A DNA stretch of 16,542 bases from an uncultured Bacilli bacterium (GCA_947630195.1 CANRGQ010000027.1:1-16542); one strand, 5' to 3'. Counted from the first letter of the stretch, positions 1-8,226 are shown. Numbers and translations are program-made. The notes: a model not told the origin generated them from the sequence alone.

Positions 1-75
1 GGGGAAGGATTATTAAGTTGTTTTAATGACTTATTGCTCATCCCTAAAAAACCGGGCACTTTCAATTTTATTTAA
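1..75 (+). CDS. C-terminal tail of an upstream gene (partial, unidentified)
   Basis: Frame 1 is open from the window edge to a TAA at 73-75 (24 codons, ending IPKKPGTFNFI). The other two forward frames close within the first 25 bases. No domain can be recognised and there is no obvious terminator behind it. An open run this short could be chance in AT-rich DNA, so this is only a plausible gene end. Confidence 0.3.
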   Translation, partial: GEGLLSCFNDLLLIPKKPGTFNFI

Positions 76-92
76 TCGAATATTAAAAAGGT

Positions 93-121
93 TTGAAAAA
101 ATAGAACAAATAAACTATAAT
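93..121 (+). promoter_or_regulatory. Sigma-70/SigA promoter for the gene at 143
   Basis: TTGAAA (93-98) is separated by exactly 17 bases from a perfect TATAAT (116-121). The predicted transcript start, near 128, leaves a leader of only about 15 bases before the ATG at 143. This is one of the best promoters in the window. Confidence 0.8.
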
Positions 122-142
122 TAAGATAGGGAAGTGAAGAAC

Positions 143-670
143 ATGGATAGAAGAACTTTAGTAGAATTTATTGTAGGTTGGATATTAGTAGTAGGAGGAG
201 CTATAGTTACGCTTTTACCAATTTTTAATATTACCAATGTTCGAATTGTTTTTATAACTATTATTGCTTCTTACGGAATTATTCACTTAGTTAAAAACTT
301 TGCCATTTTAAATGCTCATGAGTATAGTGGTTTTAGTACGGCTTTATCTTGTGTAGTAGTTTTAGCTAGTCTTCTATTTTTAGATATTAATGATTCCCCT
401 TGGAATTTAGCCCTAGCTTTATTTATTTGGGTTATCTTAATGAGTTTAACTAAATTAAAAGAAAGTGATTATTATCATGATAAGAAAAATAAATTATGGG
501 AACTAAATGTTGTTAACTTAATTCTATTTATTCTAACCGGTATTATTACGACAGTTAATCTATATTATACTAGTGATATTCAAATAATTATTTTAGGATT
601 TTTCTTCCTTATAAATGGTATTTTAGAATTAACCGATCCACTTGCGGGTTATATAATGAGTAAGAAGTAA
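143..670 (+). CDS. Six-helix membrane protein, possibly DUF308/HdeD-like
   Basis: A 175-residue integral membrane protein with about six hydrophobic segments, separated by short loops and a single charged loop (KLKESDYYHDKKNKLWE) near the middle. The size and the paired-helix layout resemble the HdeD/DUF308 family of small membrane proteins. No catalytic motif is visible, so the family call is tentative and the function is unknown. The ATG at 143 is preferred over the GTG at 134, because GGGAAG (129-134) sits 8 bases before the ATG but overlaps the GTG. The gene has its own promoter at 93-121. A weak terminator hairpin overlaps its stop codon, so it is probably transcribed alone. The following gene starts 22 bases later. 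Confidence 0.8.
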   Translation: MDRRTLVEFIVGWILVVGGAIVTLLPIFNITNVRIVFITIIASYGIIHLVKNFAILNAHEYSGFSTALSCVVVLASLLFLDINDSPWNLALALFIWVILMSLTKLKESDYYHDKKNKLWELNVVNLILFILTGIITTVNLYYTSDIQIIILGFFFLINGILELTDPLAGYIMSKK

Positions 671-683
671 TCTTACTTTTTTT
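659..683 (+). terminator. Intrinsic terminator overlapping the stop codon
   Basis: AGTAAGA (659-665) pairs perfectly with TCTTACT (671-677) around a 5-base loop that contains the TAA stop (668-670). A run of seven T follows (677-683). The stem is AT-rich and short, so termination may be partial, which would let some transcripts read into the gene at 693. Confidence 0.55.
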
Positions 684-692
684 GAGGTTTTT

Positions 693-1864
693 ATGAAACA
701 TATAAGAAAATTTATTATAACAATTTTTATTACTTTTTTAATTGTTACTTTTATTCTTTTGGGAGTAAAGTATTTTCAAAATGAAAAAATAGAATCCAAA
801 GCCAAAAAAGAAAGAGAAGAAAATAATTTAGTATCTCTTACCATGGTCGGGGATTTTCTTTTTGAAAGTCCTTATTATAGAAGTATCGATGCAGGCGATA
901 GTGTTAATACTTATTTTCGGAAAGTTAAAAATTATTTTTTAGATGATGATATTTCTATAGGTAATATGGAAGTTGTGATTGGGAATGAAAATTTAGAAGT
1001 AAGTGGGGATGGTTTAACTTTTGTGCTCCCAAGTATATTGGCGATTTAGTATCATCCCTTGATTTAGAAGTACTATCGACCATTAATAATCATACCTTTG
1101 ATAGAGGGATAGAAGGGATTAATTCCACTTTAGATTATTTTAAAAATACAGATATTTTAACGGTGGGGACTAATAAAGAGGAAAGAGAAGATAAAATAAT
1201 TGATGTTAAAGGAATGAAAGTGGGTTTCCTTGCTTATTCATATGGCACAAACAAAAAAGTACCCGAAGAATATTTAAAATATGTTAGTTTATATAAAGAT
1301 CCGGAAACTAAGGAATTTACCAAAGAATATCAAGATAAAATAAAAAGTGAAGTAACAAGTTTAAGAGAAAAGGTAGATGTTTTAGTAGTTTTAATGCATT
1401 GGGGAATAGAATTTACTCATAAAGAAAATGCAGAACAACAAGAACTAGCCAATTTTTTAAACTCTTTAGGAGTTGATATCATTGTGGGAAGTCACAGTCA
1501 TTCCATTGAGCCAATTAAATGGGTGGGAGATGCTCATAAAACTTTAGTATTTTATTCTTTAGGTAATTTTACTTCGGCCGATGATGATGTAAGTAGAGCA
1601 GGTGAAGACTTTGATAATGCTTATCAAGTGGGATTAATGGCTAAATTAAATATCAAAAAATTAGATAAAGGAATTGATATTACAGATATTAAAACCGAAC
1701 CAATTATTAATTATTATGATAAAGATATGCGCAATTTTGAATTAGTGCCTTATTCTTTATATAATGAAAATTACGAAAAAAATCATTACCGTTATCCATA
1801 TAATTTTACTAAAGAATTTATTAAAAATATGTATGAGAGTGTTATTTCGGAAGAATACCGTTAA
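693..1864 (+). pseudogene. CapA-family metallophosphoesterase-like protein, frameshifted
   Basis: Two frames together make one roughly 390-residue CapA-family (PgsA/poly-gamma-glutamate synthesis type) protein. It has an N-terminal membrane anchor (residues 5-28), then the family's metallophosphatase-like motifs in order: MVGDFLF, GNMEVV, INNHTFDRG, VLMHWGIEF, GSHSHSIEPI and FYSLGNF. The first frame stops at 1047-1049. The second frame continues from about 1016 through the NNH motif to TAA at 1862-1864. Adding one T to the TTT at 1013-1015 restores GFNFCAPKYIGD, the expected sequence at that point, so this is a clean one-base loss. GAGG (684-687) is the ribosome site for the ATG at 693. The family is linked to export or processing of anionic surface polymers. 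Either the gene is newly dead or there is a single-base sequence error, because no other damage is visible. Confidence 0.85.
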
Positions 1865-1876
1865 GAGGTATTTTTT
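1851..1876 (+). terminator. Intrinsic terminator of the capA-like gene
   Basis: AATACC (1854-1859) pairs with GGTATT (1867-1872). The stem is extendable outward by A-T and G-T pairs from 1851, and a T run lies at 1871-1876. The stop codon TAA (1862-1864) is inside the loop, so the last codons of the gene form the left arm. Confidence 0.7.
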
Positions 1877-1881
1877 CTTTA

Positions 1882-1915
1882 TTTCTTCATATATTTTAAT
1901 TATGAAGAAAGGAAA
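1882..1915 (+). promoter_or_regulatory. Palindrome overlapping the spoVS ribosome binding site
   Basis: TTTCTTCATA (1882-1891) and TATGAAGAAA (1901-1910) are perfect 10-base inverted copies around a 9-base AT loop. The right arm runs directly into AAAGGAAA (1908-1915), the ribosome binding site 5 bases before the spoVS ATG. It could be an operator in DNA, or an RNA hairpin that limits ribosome access. No convincing -35/-10 pair is seen here. Confidence 0.5.
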
Positions 1916-1920
1916 TAATA

Positions 1921-2181
1921 ATGGAAATTTTAAAAGTATCTAGTAAATCAAATCCCTCTAAAGTAGCGGGAGCCATAGCAAATATCTACAGAGAAAAAGG
2001 AAGTGTAGAATTACAAACCATTGGAGCCGGTTCTTTAAATCAAGCAATTAAGGCTATTGCCATATGCCGAGGTTTTGTGGCTCCGACTGGTGATAACCTA
2101 GTCGTCATCCCCGCCTTCAATGATATTACGATTAATGGGGAAGCGAAAACGGCGATTAAACTAATTGTGGAAGCCAAATAA
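1921..2181 (+). CDS. spoVS: Stage V sporulation protein S (SpoVS)
   Basis: An 86-residue protein, the usual full length for SpoVS, a small member of the Alba-like fold. Hallmark stretches are EILKVSSKSNPSKVAGAIAN at the start, then VELQTIGAGSLNQAIKA, and RGFVAPTGDNLVVIPAF before the C-terminal strand. In Bacillus subtilis SpoVS affects septation, coat assembly and late sporulation. Homologues also occur in non-sporulating bacteria, so its presence alone does not prove spore formation. AAAGGAAA sits 5 bases before the ATG. The gene is flanked by terminators on both sides and is apparently monocistronic. A palindrome at 1882-1910 abuts its ribosome site. Confidence 0.95.
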   Translation: MEILKVSSKSNPSKVAGAIANIYREKGSVELQTIGAGSLNQAIKAIAICRGFVAPTGDNLVVIPAFNDITINGEAKTAIKLIVEAK

Positions 2182-2191
2182 AAGGTTTATT

Positions 2192-2215
2192 AAAGCGTGT
2201 TTAACGCTTTTTTTT
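2192..2215 (+). terminator. Strong intrinsic terminator of spoVS
   Basis: AAAGCGT (2192-2198) pairs with ACGCTTT (2204-2210) around a 5-base loop, followed by eight T (2208-2215). This is one of the most GC-rich and clear terminators in the window. It separates spoVS from the wall-hydrolase gene. Confidence 0.85.
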
Positions 2216-2219
2216 CTTG

Positions 2220-2251
2220 CCTTCTTATGATAAAATAATAAAAGAAGGTGG
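2220..2251 (+). promoter_or_regulatory. Hairpin that can mask the ribosome site of the hydrolase gene
   Basis: CCTTCTT (2220-2226) is the exact reverse complement of AAGAAGG (2242-2248), with a 15-base AT loop. The right arm overlaps the ribosome binding site AAGGTGG (2245-2251), 7 bases before the ATG at 2259. The loop holds -10-like sequences (TATGAT, TAAAAT), but no good -35 is found at the right distance. Confidence 0.4.
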
Positions 2252-2258
2252 TACTCGT

Positions 2259-4958
2259 ATGCGCATAGATAGAATTATTAATAAAGCTAAAACTTTAGGG
2301 ATAGATACGGGTAACGGAACAAAGTCAGAACAATTAGAAATAATTGCTAATAATTTAGGATTAGATGATAATAATTTAGATTTAATTGAAAATGAACTCG
2401 ATAGTATGCAAAGTGATAATGATGAGTTTTTAGATACACCGATGAATACTAATAACGAAGATGTAGTTACTACTAGTAGAAGAAATATAGCTAATAGAAG
2501 AAATAAATCGGAATCTTTAAAAAATGCTAGTAAGGAAAGAACGCAAAATAAAGTTCAAAATGCTAGCGATAAAATGGGTGAAATAAATAAAAGTAAAGAA
2601 GAAGTAGAAGATAAAGTTGAAAAGGCCGAAGATGCTTCCCAAAAAGTTGAGACCATCAAAAAAGTTGGAAGAAAAAGTGCTGATGCAGCGATGAAAATAG
2701 GAAGCGCTACCGCTAAAGGAGTAAGTTCTTTAGTAACTTTAATTATGGCTAATCCTTTAATAGCTGGGGCAGTGGCTATTATAGTCTTAATTCTTTTAAT
2801 GGTTTTAATATTTGCCGCTACTGATAAAGATTTTACTGATGGTTATTTTGATGGGGCATGTAACTATAACAATACGACTGTTACTTATGAGTCATCAATA
2901 CTTAGTTTAAAAAACTTTGTAGTGGGTTCAACTTATCATTATATGCAAGAAGTAGAAGATGAAGATGAAGAATTTACCGATAATCAAATTAGAGCCTTAA
3001 TGATTGCTATTAAAACTACTACCTTAGCGGTGGGTAATTATAATAGTACAACCAAATCAGTTAGTATGGAATATGATGTTGATTATACTCCAATAGATGA
3101 AATACCCAGTGATATAAAATCTAATTTGGAAGATAATTATAGTGAGATTGAAAGATTTCTATATATTTCCAATACTCATAAAGATGTTATAACTACTTTA
3201 GATAGAAGTAGTAAACTTGATTTAAGTAAAGGTACAATTGAAAAAATTAAAGAATCAAGTGGTAGTTATAACTCTATTTTAAGAAATGTTTATGGAAGTG
3301 ATAGTTCAAGTTCCAGTTCTATAGATACATCTAAACCAACTATTTTTGTGGGAGATTCTAGAACAGCTGGTATGCGAGATGCTGTTAGTGAAATGAACAC
3401 TTCAAACACTATAGCTCAAGTTAGCGCTGGATATGATTGGTTTTTATCTACTGCTATACCTAATGTTAATAGTAAGTTAGAAAGTGGAGATTCTTTTAGC
3501 ATTATTAGTTGGATGGGATTAAATGGTTTAGGTAAAGATGAACAATCAGGGATAAATATGGCCAACAATTATTTTAATAAATATAAAGAACTTGCTGAAG
3601 GAGATTGGTCAAGCAATATTATTTATGTTGTATCTTTAGGTCCAGTTAAAGATGAGAGTACTTATTATGTGGATATGCCAGCTGTAAATGGTTTTAATAA
3701 TAAAATGCGAGATTTAATAAGTGCATCCGCAATTAGTAATTTACGATTTATTGATTTAAATTTAGGGGTTGATGATATAACTTATTATGATGGAGAAGGT
3801 CTTCATTATAACAATGATAATTATCAAAAAATTTATAATATAATCATGAGTGGTACTGGTACTACTGGTGGTAAACGAATAGTTTATGATTTAGGAGATT
3901 ATTGTGAATTTCATAAAAATAGTGGAGGTTGTGAAATTGGCTGGTGGTGGCCTGTTGGTGAAGCTGGTAATTTTAATCGTGGTGATATTCTGACAGGACT
4001 TCCTGAATCTACTAGTTTTGGAAATGGCCGAGATTATGGTTGGCGTTCTGACCATCCAGTTTTACATGATGCTAGATGGCACAATGGGGAAGATTTAGCT
4101 GCTGGTTATGGAATGAATGTTATTGCTGCAAGAGGTGGAACAATTATAAATCCTGTTGATGGTACTCCTGATGGGACAGGAAGTGGTTGTGGTAACTATG
4201 TAACAATAGATCATGGTGATGGTTATTTTACGAGATATTGCCATTTAAAGAATGGCTCATTAACAAAATATGTAACTAATGGAATGAAAGTTTCTCAAGG
4301 CCAAATTATAGCTGAAGTTGATAACACGGGTACTTCTAGTGGTCACCATCTTCACTTTGAAATTTGGTATGGTTCCATAAGTGGTGCTCATGAAGATACC
4401 CGTGATCCATATGATTTTATTAGCGTTGATAATCCAAGACCTAAAGGAAATTGTAATATTGGTAAATTCTATACCAATGATCAAATGGGAGTTTGTCAAG
4501 CCCTAAAAGATGCTGGCTTTTCTGACAATGCTGTGGCTGGAATAATGGCTAATATAGAACATGAAAGCAACTTTAATGCCGCCATAAAAGCTATGGATAG
4601 TAATGGCTTATACAGTTATGGACTTATTCAATGGAATGGTCCAAACGCAACAGAGTTATTAAATTATTGTAATGAGAACTTTAATGGTGATTGGACTAGT
4701 GTGGCATGTCAAGCAAGTTTCATTGCTAGATATTTGGATATTACAGCAAGTTGGAGCAATGTCTATAATGCTAAACCTTATGTTTATGGTAATTATTCAG
4801 CAGTTGATATAGCTCAACAATTTTGCTTGAAAATAGAAAGATGTTCGGGGTGTATTTCTTATGGTAGTTATGGAGAAGTACCAGGACCTGTATGTGTAAC
4901 AAGAAGCAACAAGGCTGATGATTATTTGAATTTGGTTAAAAATAACTGTGGAGGTTAG
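2259..4958 (+). CDS. Membrane-anchored wall hydrolase: SGNH + M23 peptidase + tail-lysozyme
   Basis: An 899-residue modular protein. Residues 1-160 are cytoplasmic-looking, acidic and then lysine/glutamate-rich, with coiled-coil character. One membrane helix follows at about 163-189. Residues 360-530 form an SGNH/GDSL-hydrolase-like domain, with GDSRT at 365-369 (Ser367), G420/N422 in WMGLNGL, and His516 in GLHY. Residues 605-705 are a peptidase M23 domain with the zinc ligands H608 and D612 (HNGED) and H697-L-H699 (GHHLHF). Residues 755-895 match phage-tail lysozyme, with Glu769 in EHESNF. Twelve or more cysteines lie outside the membrane. The ATG at 2259 is chosen because AAGGTGG lies 7 bases upstream. 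It is followed 8 bases later by a TcpC/VirB8-like gene and then by a VirD4-like ATPase, which points to local peptidoglycan opening for a transfer or secretion channel. The SGNH substrate, perhaps acetylated glycan, is inference. Confidence 0.85.
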   Translation: MRIDRIINKAKTLGIDTGNGTKSEQLEIIANNLGLDDNNLDLIENELDSMQSDNDEFLDTPMNTNNEDVVTTSRRNIANRRNKSESLKNASKERTQNKVQNASDKMGEINKSKEEVEDKVEKAEDASQKVETIKKVGRKSADAAMKIGSATAKGVSSLVTLIMANPLIAGAVAIIVLILLMVLIFAATDKDFTDGYFDGACNYNNTTVTYESSILSLKNFVVGSTYHYMQEVEDEDEEFTDNQIRALMIAIKTTTLAVGNYNSTTKSVSMEYDVDYTPIDEIPSDIKSNLEDNYSEIERFLYISNTHKDVITTLDRSSKLDLSKGTIEKIKESSGSYNSILRNVYGSDSSSSSSIDTSKPTIFVGDSRTAGMRDAVSEMNTSNTIAQVSAGYDWFLSTAIPNVNSKLESGDSFSIISWMGLNGLGKDEQSGINMANNYFNKYKELAEGDWSSNIIYVVSLGPVKDESTYYVDMPAVNGFNNKMRDLISASAISNLRFIDLNLGVDDITYYDGEGLHYNNDNYQKIYNIIMSGTGTTGGKRIVYDLGDYCEFHKNSGGCEIGWWWPVGEAGNFNRGDILTGLPESTSFGNGRDYGWRSDHPVLHDARWHNGEDLAAGYGMNVIAARGGTIINPVDGTPDGTGSGCGNYVTIDHGDGYFTRYCHLKNGSLTKYVTNGMKVSQGQIIAEVDNTGTSSGHHLHFEIWYGSISGAHEDTRDPYDFISVDNPRPKGNCNIGKFYTNDQMGVCQALKDAGFSDNAVAGIMANIEHESNFNAAIKAMDSNGLYSYGLIQWNGPNATELLNYCNENFNGDWTSVACQASFIARYLDITASWSNVYNAKPYVYGNYSAVDIAQQFCLKIERCSGCISYGSYGEVPGPVCVTRSNKADDYLNLVKNNCGG

Positions 4959-4966
4959 AAGAATAT

Positions 4967-5866
4967 ATGAAAAAAGATAATTCTAAAATTTTAATTATTG
5001 TAATTATAATATTATTAGTAATTACTTCTGTTATTGCCGTACTTTTGAGTTTAAATTCTTCAAGTAATCCTCCATCAAAAGAACCAAATATAAGTAAAGA
5101 AATTACTAGATTATCAGATGTTGATACATTCTTTTCAGTGCAAAATACTATAAATTATTTCTATGATTTAAGAGAAGAAAATAAGGCCAAAGAATTGTTA
5201 GATCTATTAAATGAAGAATATGTAAATAATTATAATATAACTGAAAATAATGTTCTCGAAAAAATTGCTTTATATAATGAAAGTGTTAGTTTTAATTTAG
5301 AAGAAGCTTATTATAATGCTAATAGTGATATAACATATTATTTTATAAAAGGTTATATAGTTGGAGAATCATTTGCTGATTCAGCAACTTATAATGATAA
5401 TAAATATTTTCTTATTACAGTTGATATGGATAATAATTATGTGGTTACACCTTTAGAAAATATAAATAATTTAGAAGAGTATGCTAAAAGATATAATATT
5501 GAAAATATAGAGATAAATAATACAAGTGAATTTAAAATTTCTGAATTAGATGATAAAAATAAAATATCTAATTATATAAATAAATTTTCTGATTTATTAT
5601 TTTTAGATAGTAATAAAGCTTATAATATGCTTGATGATACAACAAAAGGAAATTATGCTAACATTGATGATTTTAATAACAATATTAATAATATTTATCA
5701 AAAAATAAAATTAAAAATTAATTATTTTACCAAAGAAGAAAACGAAAACAATAATATCTATAATGTTTATATAAGAGATAGTGAAATTAACACGATAATT
5801 ATTAATATTATAGAATATTATCCATATGATTTTAAAATAGGATTTAATTTTATTAATAATAGTTAA
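4967..5866 (+). CDS. Single-pass membrane protein, TcpC/VirB8-like candidate
   Basis: A 299-residue protein with a short basic start (MKKDNSK), one strong membrane helix at about residues 8-30, a serine/proline-rich linker and an exposed Asn/Asp/Glu-rich remainder. The exposed part looks like two repeats of about 110 residues. Each begins with a helix that includes an aromatic and a 'LLDLLNEEY' or 'AYNMLDDTTKGNY' segment, as in NTF2-like domains. Gram-positive conjugation proteins TcpC/TraC (VirB8 counterparts) have this plan, a helix followed by two NTF2-like domains. The place between a wall hydrolase and a coupling ATPase supports that, but there is no diagnostic motif and the call is inference. 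It starts 8 bases after the hydrolase stop, whose TAG is preceded by GGAGG (4950-4954), so the two are co-transcribed. Codons AAT and ATA are strikingly abundant. Confidence 0.6.
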   Translation: MKKDNSKILIIVIIILLVITSVIAVLLSLNSSSNPPSKEPNISKEITRLSDVDTFFSVQNTINYFYDLREENKAKELLDLLNEEYVNNYNITENNVLEKIALYNESVSFNLEEAYYNANSDITYYFIKGYIVGESFADSATYNDNKYFLITVDMDNNYVVTPLENINNLEEYAKRYNIENIEINNTSEFKISELDDKNKISNYINKFSDLLFLDSNKAYNMLDDTTKGNYANIDDFNNNINNIYQKIKLKINYFTKEENENNNIYNVYIRDSEINTIIINIIEYYPYDFKIGFNFINNS

Positions 5867-5873
5867 AATATTT

Positions 5874-5902
5874 TTGCTAATATGAAGTATTTATAGTATA
5901 AT
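5874..5902 (+). promoter_or_regulatory. Promoter for the VirD4/TraG-like gene
   Basis: TTGCTA (5874-5879), a 17-base spacer and a perfect TATAAT (5897-5902). The predicted leader is under 20 bases and holds the ribosome site GGAGAGGG. The coupling protein can therefore be expressed separately from the two genes before it. Confidence 0.65.
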
Positions 5903-5927
5903 AATTGTGAATTGGAGAGGGTAAAGG

Positions 5928-8201
5928 ATGAAGTTTAAAGTAGAACCTAAAGATTTTTTCTTATTTGTTTTATATTGTATAATTTTATTGTATTTATGTG
6001 CTTTAGCAGTCTCAAATTTATTTTGTTTAATTAACAATGGAACATTTTATGGACTTTTACCATGGAGTGCTTTTTCAGTTACTTATTTGCCTTTTACCTT
6101 AGGACTTTTTATTGGGGTATTAATTTTGATATTTACAAGTGTATCTGATTATATTTTTAATAAAGAAAAAGGTCATGGTATTGGCTTAAAAGTAGCAGAA
6201 AAAAAATCTAGTGATGGTTATAGTAGATGGGCTAAAGATAAAGAAATAAAAGAATCTAGTGGGGTTGAAAAAATTAATCCGAAAGATAAAGAATTAAAAC
6301 ATGCAGGTATCCCTCTTATTAACAATGGTAAAGAAATGTGGGTAGATGATAGTGATTATCATAACTTAGTTATTGGTTCCACTGGTAGTGGTAAAACCGA
6401 AAACTTAGTTTTCCCAATGGTTAATGTTTTAGCCAAAAAGGGTGAAAGTATGATAATTACGGACCCTAAAGGTGAGATTTATAGTAAGACTGCGAAAAAC
6501 CTTGAAGAAAGAGGATACAAAATAATCATTTTAAACTTTAGGGACCCTAATAAAGGTAATGCTTGGAACCCATTATCTTTGCCTTATCAATATTACAAAG
6601 AAGGTAATTATGATAAAGCTACCGAACTTTTAGATGACGTTGCTTTAAATATTTTATATGACCCAAGTAGTAAGAGTGACCCCTTCTGGGAAAAAGGTTC
6701 AGCCGATTATTTCTCAGGACTTGCGTTAGGTTTATTCCAAGATGCTCCGGAGAGTGAAGTTAACTTAAATAGTATTAACTATATGAGTACGATTGGCGAA
6801 GAAAGATACGCCACCAGTAATTTTATTAAAGAATACTTTAATTTAAAGGGTGCTGATTCTAATGCTTATATGTTTGCCAATACGGTTATCAATGCTCCAA
6901 GTGATACTAAAGGTGGTTTACTTTCCACATTTAGACAAAAGATAAGATTATTCTCAACTAGAGAAAATTTATCCGAAATGCTTTCTTACAGTGATTTTGA
7001 TATGCGGGATATTGGTAAAGAAAAAACGGCAGTATTTATGATTATTCATGATGAAAAGAAAACATATCATACTTTAATGACTATTTTCATTAAACAATGT
7101 TATGAAACTTTAATTGATGTAGCGCAAAAAAATGGCGGAAAACTGCAATATCGAACGAATTTTATTCTAGATGAGTTTGCGAATATGCCACCACTTAAAG
7201 ATGTTGATAGTATGGTATCTGCAGCCCGTTCTAGAGATATAAGATTTACCTTTATTATTCAAAACTTTGCTCAACTTAATGATGTTTATGGTGAAGAAGT
7301 TGCTCAAGTTATTCGTGGTAACTGTAGTAATTTAATTTATTTAATTAGTACGGAACTTAAAGCCCTAGAGGAAATTAGTAAAATGTGTGGCGAAGTTAAA
7401 TCTAAAGATAAAGATAAAACAGCTTCGACACCACTTGTTACGGTTTCCGACTTACAAAAATTAAAATTAGGGGAAGCCATAATTATAAGACTTAGAATGT
7501 ATCCGTTTAAGACGAAATATACTCCTAACTTTAAAATGGATTGGGGTGAAGATTATCCCATTGCTACTTATCCAACGAGAGAGCCTCATCAAGTGGAACT
7601 ATTTGATTTAAAGAAATTCGTTACCGAAGAAAAACGTAAAAGAATGATGAATGGCGAAGGAACAAGTCCTAATCCAATAGGTGGCATGGGCTTAATGGGT
7701 CCTGGAATGCCTAGTGGGGGTATGAATCCTTTTGGAATGCATGAGGCAAACCCTATGATGGGGCCAAATCCCTTTGCGAGTCCTCTTCAAAATATGGATA
7801 TTGATGCCATGATGAAAGACATTGATAGAAAGCTAAAAGAACTTGATGAAGAAGAACAACGCGAAAAAGAAAAGATGAAGAAACAAAATGAAGAAATGTT
7901 AAAATCATCTGATGAGGCTATTAAAAAATTAGATGAAATAGAAGAGTTAAAAGATATAGAGAATGAAAAGATACCTAATCCATTTATGATACCTAAGAAG
8001 GTCGAAAACTTAGATGATGAAGTTGAATTACCTAAACTAGAAGAGGGAAAAATAGAGGATAATCCGTTCAAGATCGAAGGACATAAAGAAGAAGAGAAAA
8101 ATAAGCCAAAAGTTAATATTGATGTGGATAGTGTTATTATGAATGATAATGTTATTACCGATGATGAATTCTTTGATGATTTCTTTGGGGAAGATGAATA
8201 A
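5928..8201 (+). CDS. VirD4/TraG-family type IV coupling ATPase
   Basis: A 757-residue protein. Two membrane helices lie at about 9-36 and 43-77, then the P-loop GSTGSGKTE (150-158, Lys156), the TraG-type stretches MIITDPKGEIYSKT and AWNPLSLPYQYY, and the Walker B ILDEFANMPPL (Asp415, Glu416), followed by SAARSRDIRFTFIIQNFAQL. This set is diagnostic for VirD4/TraG coupling proteins, hexameric ATPases that feed DNA-protein or protein substrates to a type IV channel at the membrane. The ATPase core ends near residue 560. It is followed by a Met/Gly/Pro-rich linker (about 580-620), a charged coiled coil (about 625-680) and a very acidic end (DDEFFDDFFGEDE). A 200-residue tail of this kind is longer than the core family needs and may recruit substrate. 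It has its own promoter and terminator. No VirB4 or relaxase is in the window. Confidence 0.95.
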   Translation: MKFKVEPKDFFLFVLYCIILLYLCALAVSNLFCLINNGTFYGLLPWSAFSVTYLPFTLGLFIGVLILIFTSVSDYIFNKEKGHGIGLKVAEKKSSDGYSRWAKDKEIKESSGVEKINPKDKELKHAGIPLINNGKEMWVDDSDYHNLVIGSTGSGKTENLVFPMVNVLAKKGESMIITDPKGEIYSKTAKNLEERGYKIIILNFRDPNKGNAWNPLSLPYQYYKEGNYDKATELLDDVALNILYDPSSKSDPFWEKGSADYFSGLALGLFQDAPESEVNLNSINYMSTIGEERYATSNFIKEYFNLKGADSNAYMFANTVINAPSDTKGGLLSTFRQKIRLFSTRENLSEMLSYSDFDMRDIGKEKTAVFMIIHDEKKTYHTLMTIFIKQCYETLIDVAQKNGGKLQYRTNFILDEFANMPPLKDVDSMVSAARSRDIRFTFIIQNFAQLNDVYGEEVAQVIRGNCSNLIYLISTELKALEEISKMCGEVKSKDKDKTASTPLVTVSDLQKLKLGEAIIIRLRMYPFKTKYTPNFKMDWGEDYPIATYPTREPHQVELFDLKKFVTEEKRKRMMNGEGTSPNPIGGMGLMGPGMPSGGMNPFGMHEANPMMGPNPFASPLQNMDIDAMMKDIDRKLKELDEEEQREKEKMKKQNEEMLKSSDEAIKKLDEIEELKDIENEKIPNPFMIPKKVENLDDEVELPKLEEGKIEDNPFKIEGHKEEEKNKPKVNIDVDSVIMNDNVITDDEFFDDFFGEDE

Positions 8202-8214
8202 TCTTCTCTTTTTT
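8187..8214 (+). terminator. Intrinsic terminator overlapping the traG-like stop codon
   Basis: GAAGAT (8190-8195) pairs with ATCTTC (8201-8206). The stem is extendable by G-T/G-C pairs out to 8187/8209 and is followed by six T (8209-8214). The TAA stop (8199-8201) lies in and beside the 5-base loop. Confidence 0.75.
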
Positions 8215-8226
8215 AGTTAAATATAA

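Noticed and set aside
2217..2258. Earlier TTG start adding 14 residues to the wall hydrolase
   Set aside because: TTG at 2217 sits in the terminator tail with no ribosome site, whereas ATG 2259 has AAGGTGG at 7 bases.
4260..4499. 79-residue open frame on the minus strand
   Set aside because: It lies wholly inside the M23 domain of the wall hydrolase, has no ribosome site and no recognisable sequence; a shadow of the real gene.
7787..8071. 94-residue minus-strand frame rich in serine and phenylalanine
   Set aside because: It is the complement of the Glu/Lys-rich tail codons of the coupling ATPase (GAA and AAA read as TTC and TTT); a composition artefact.
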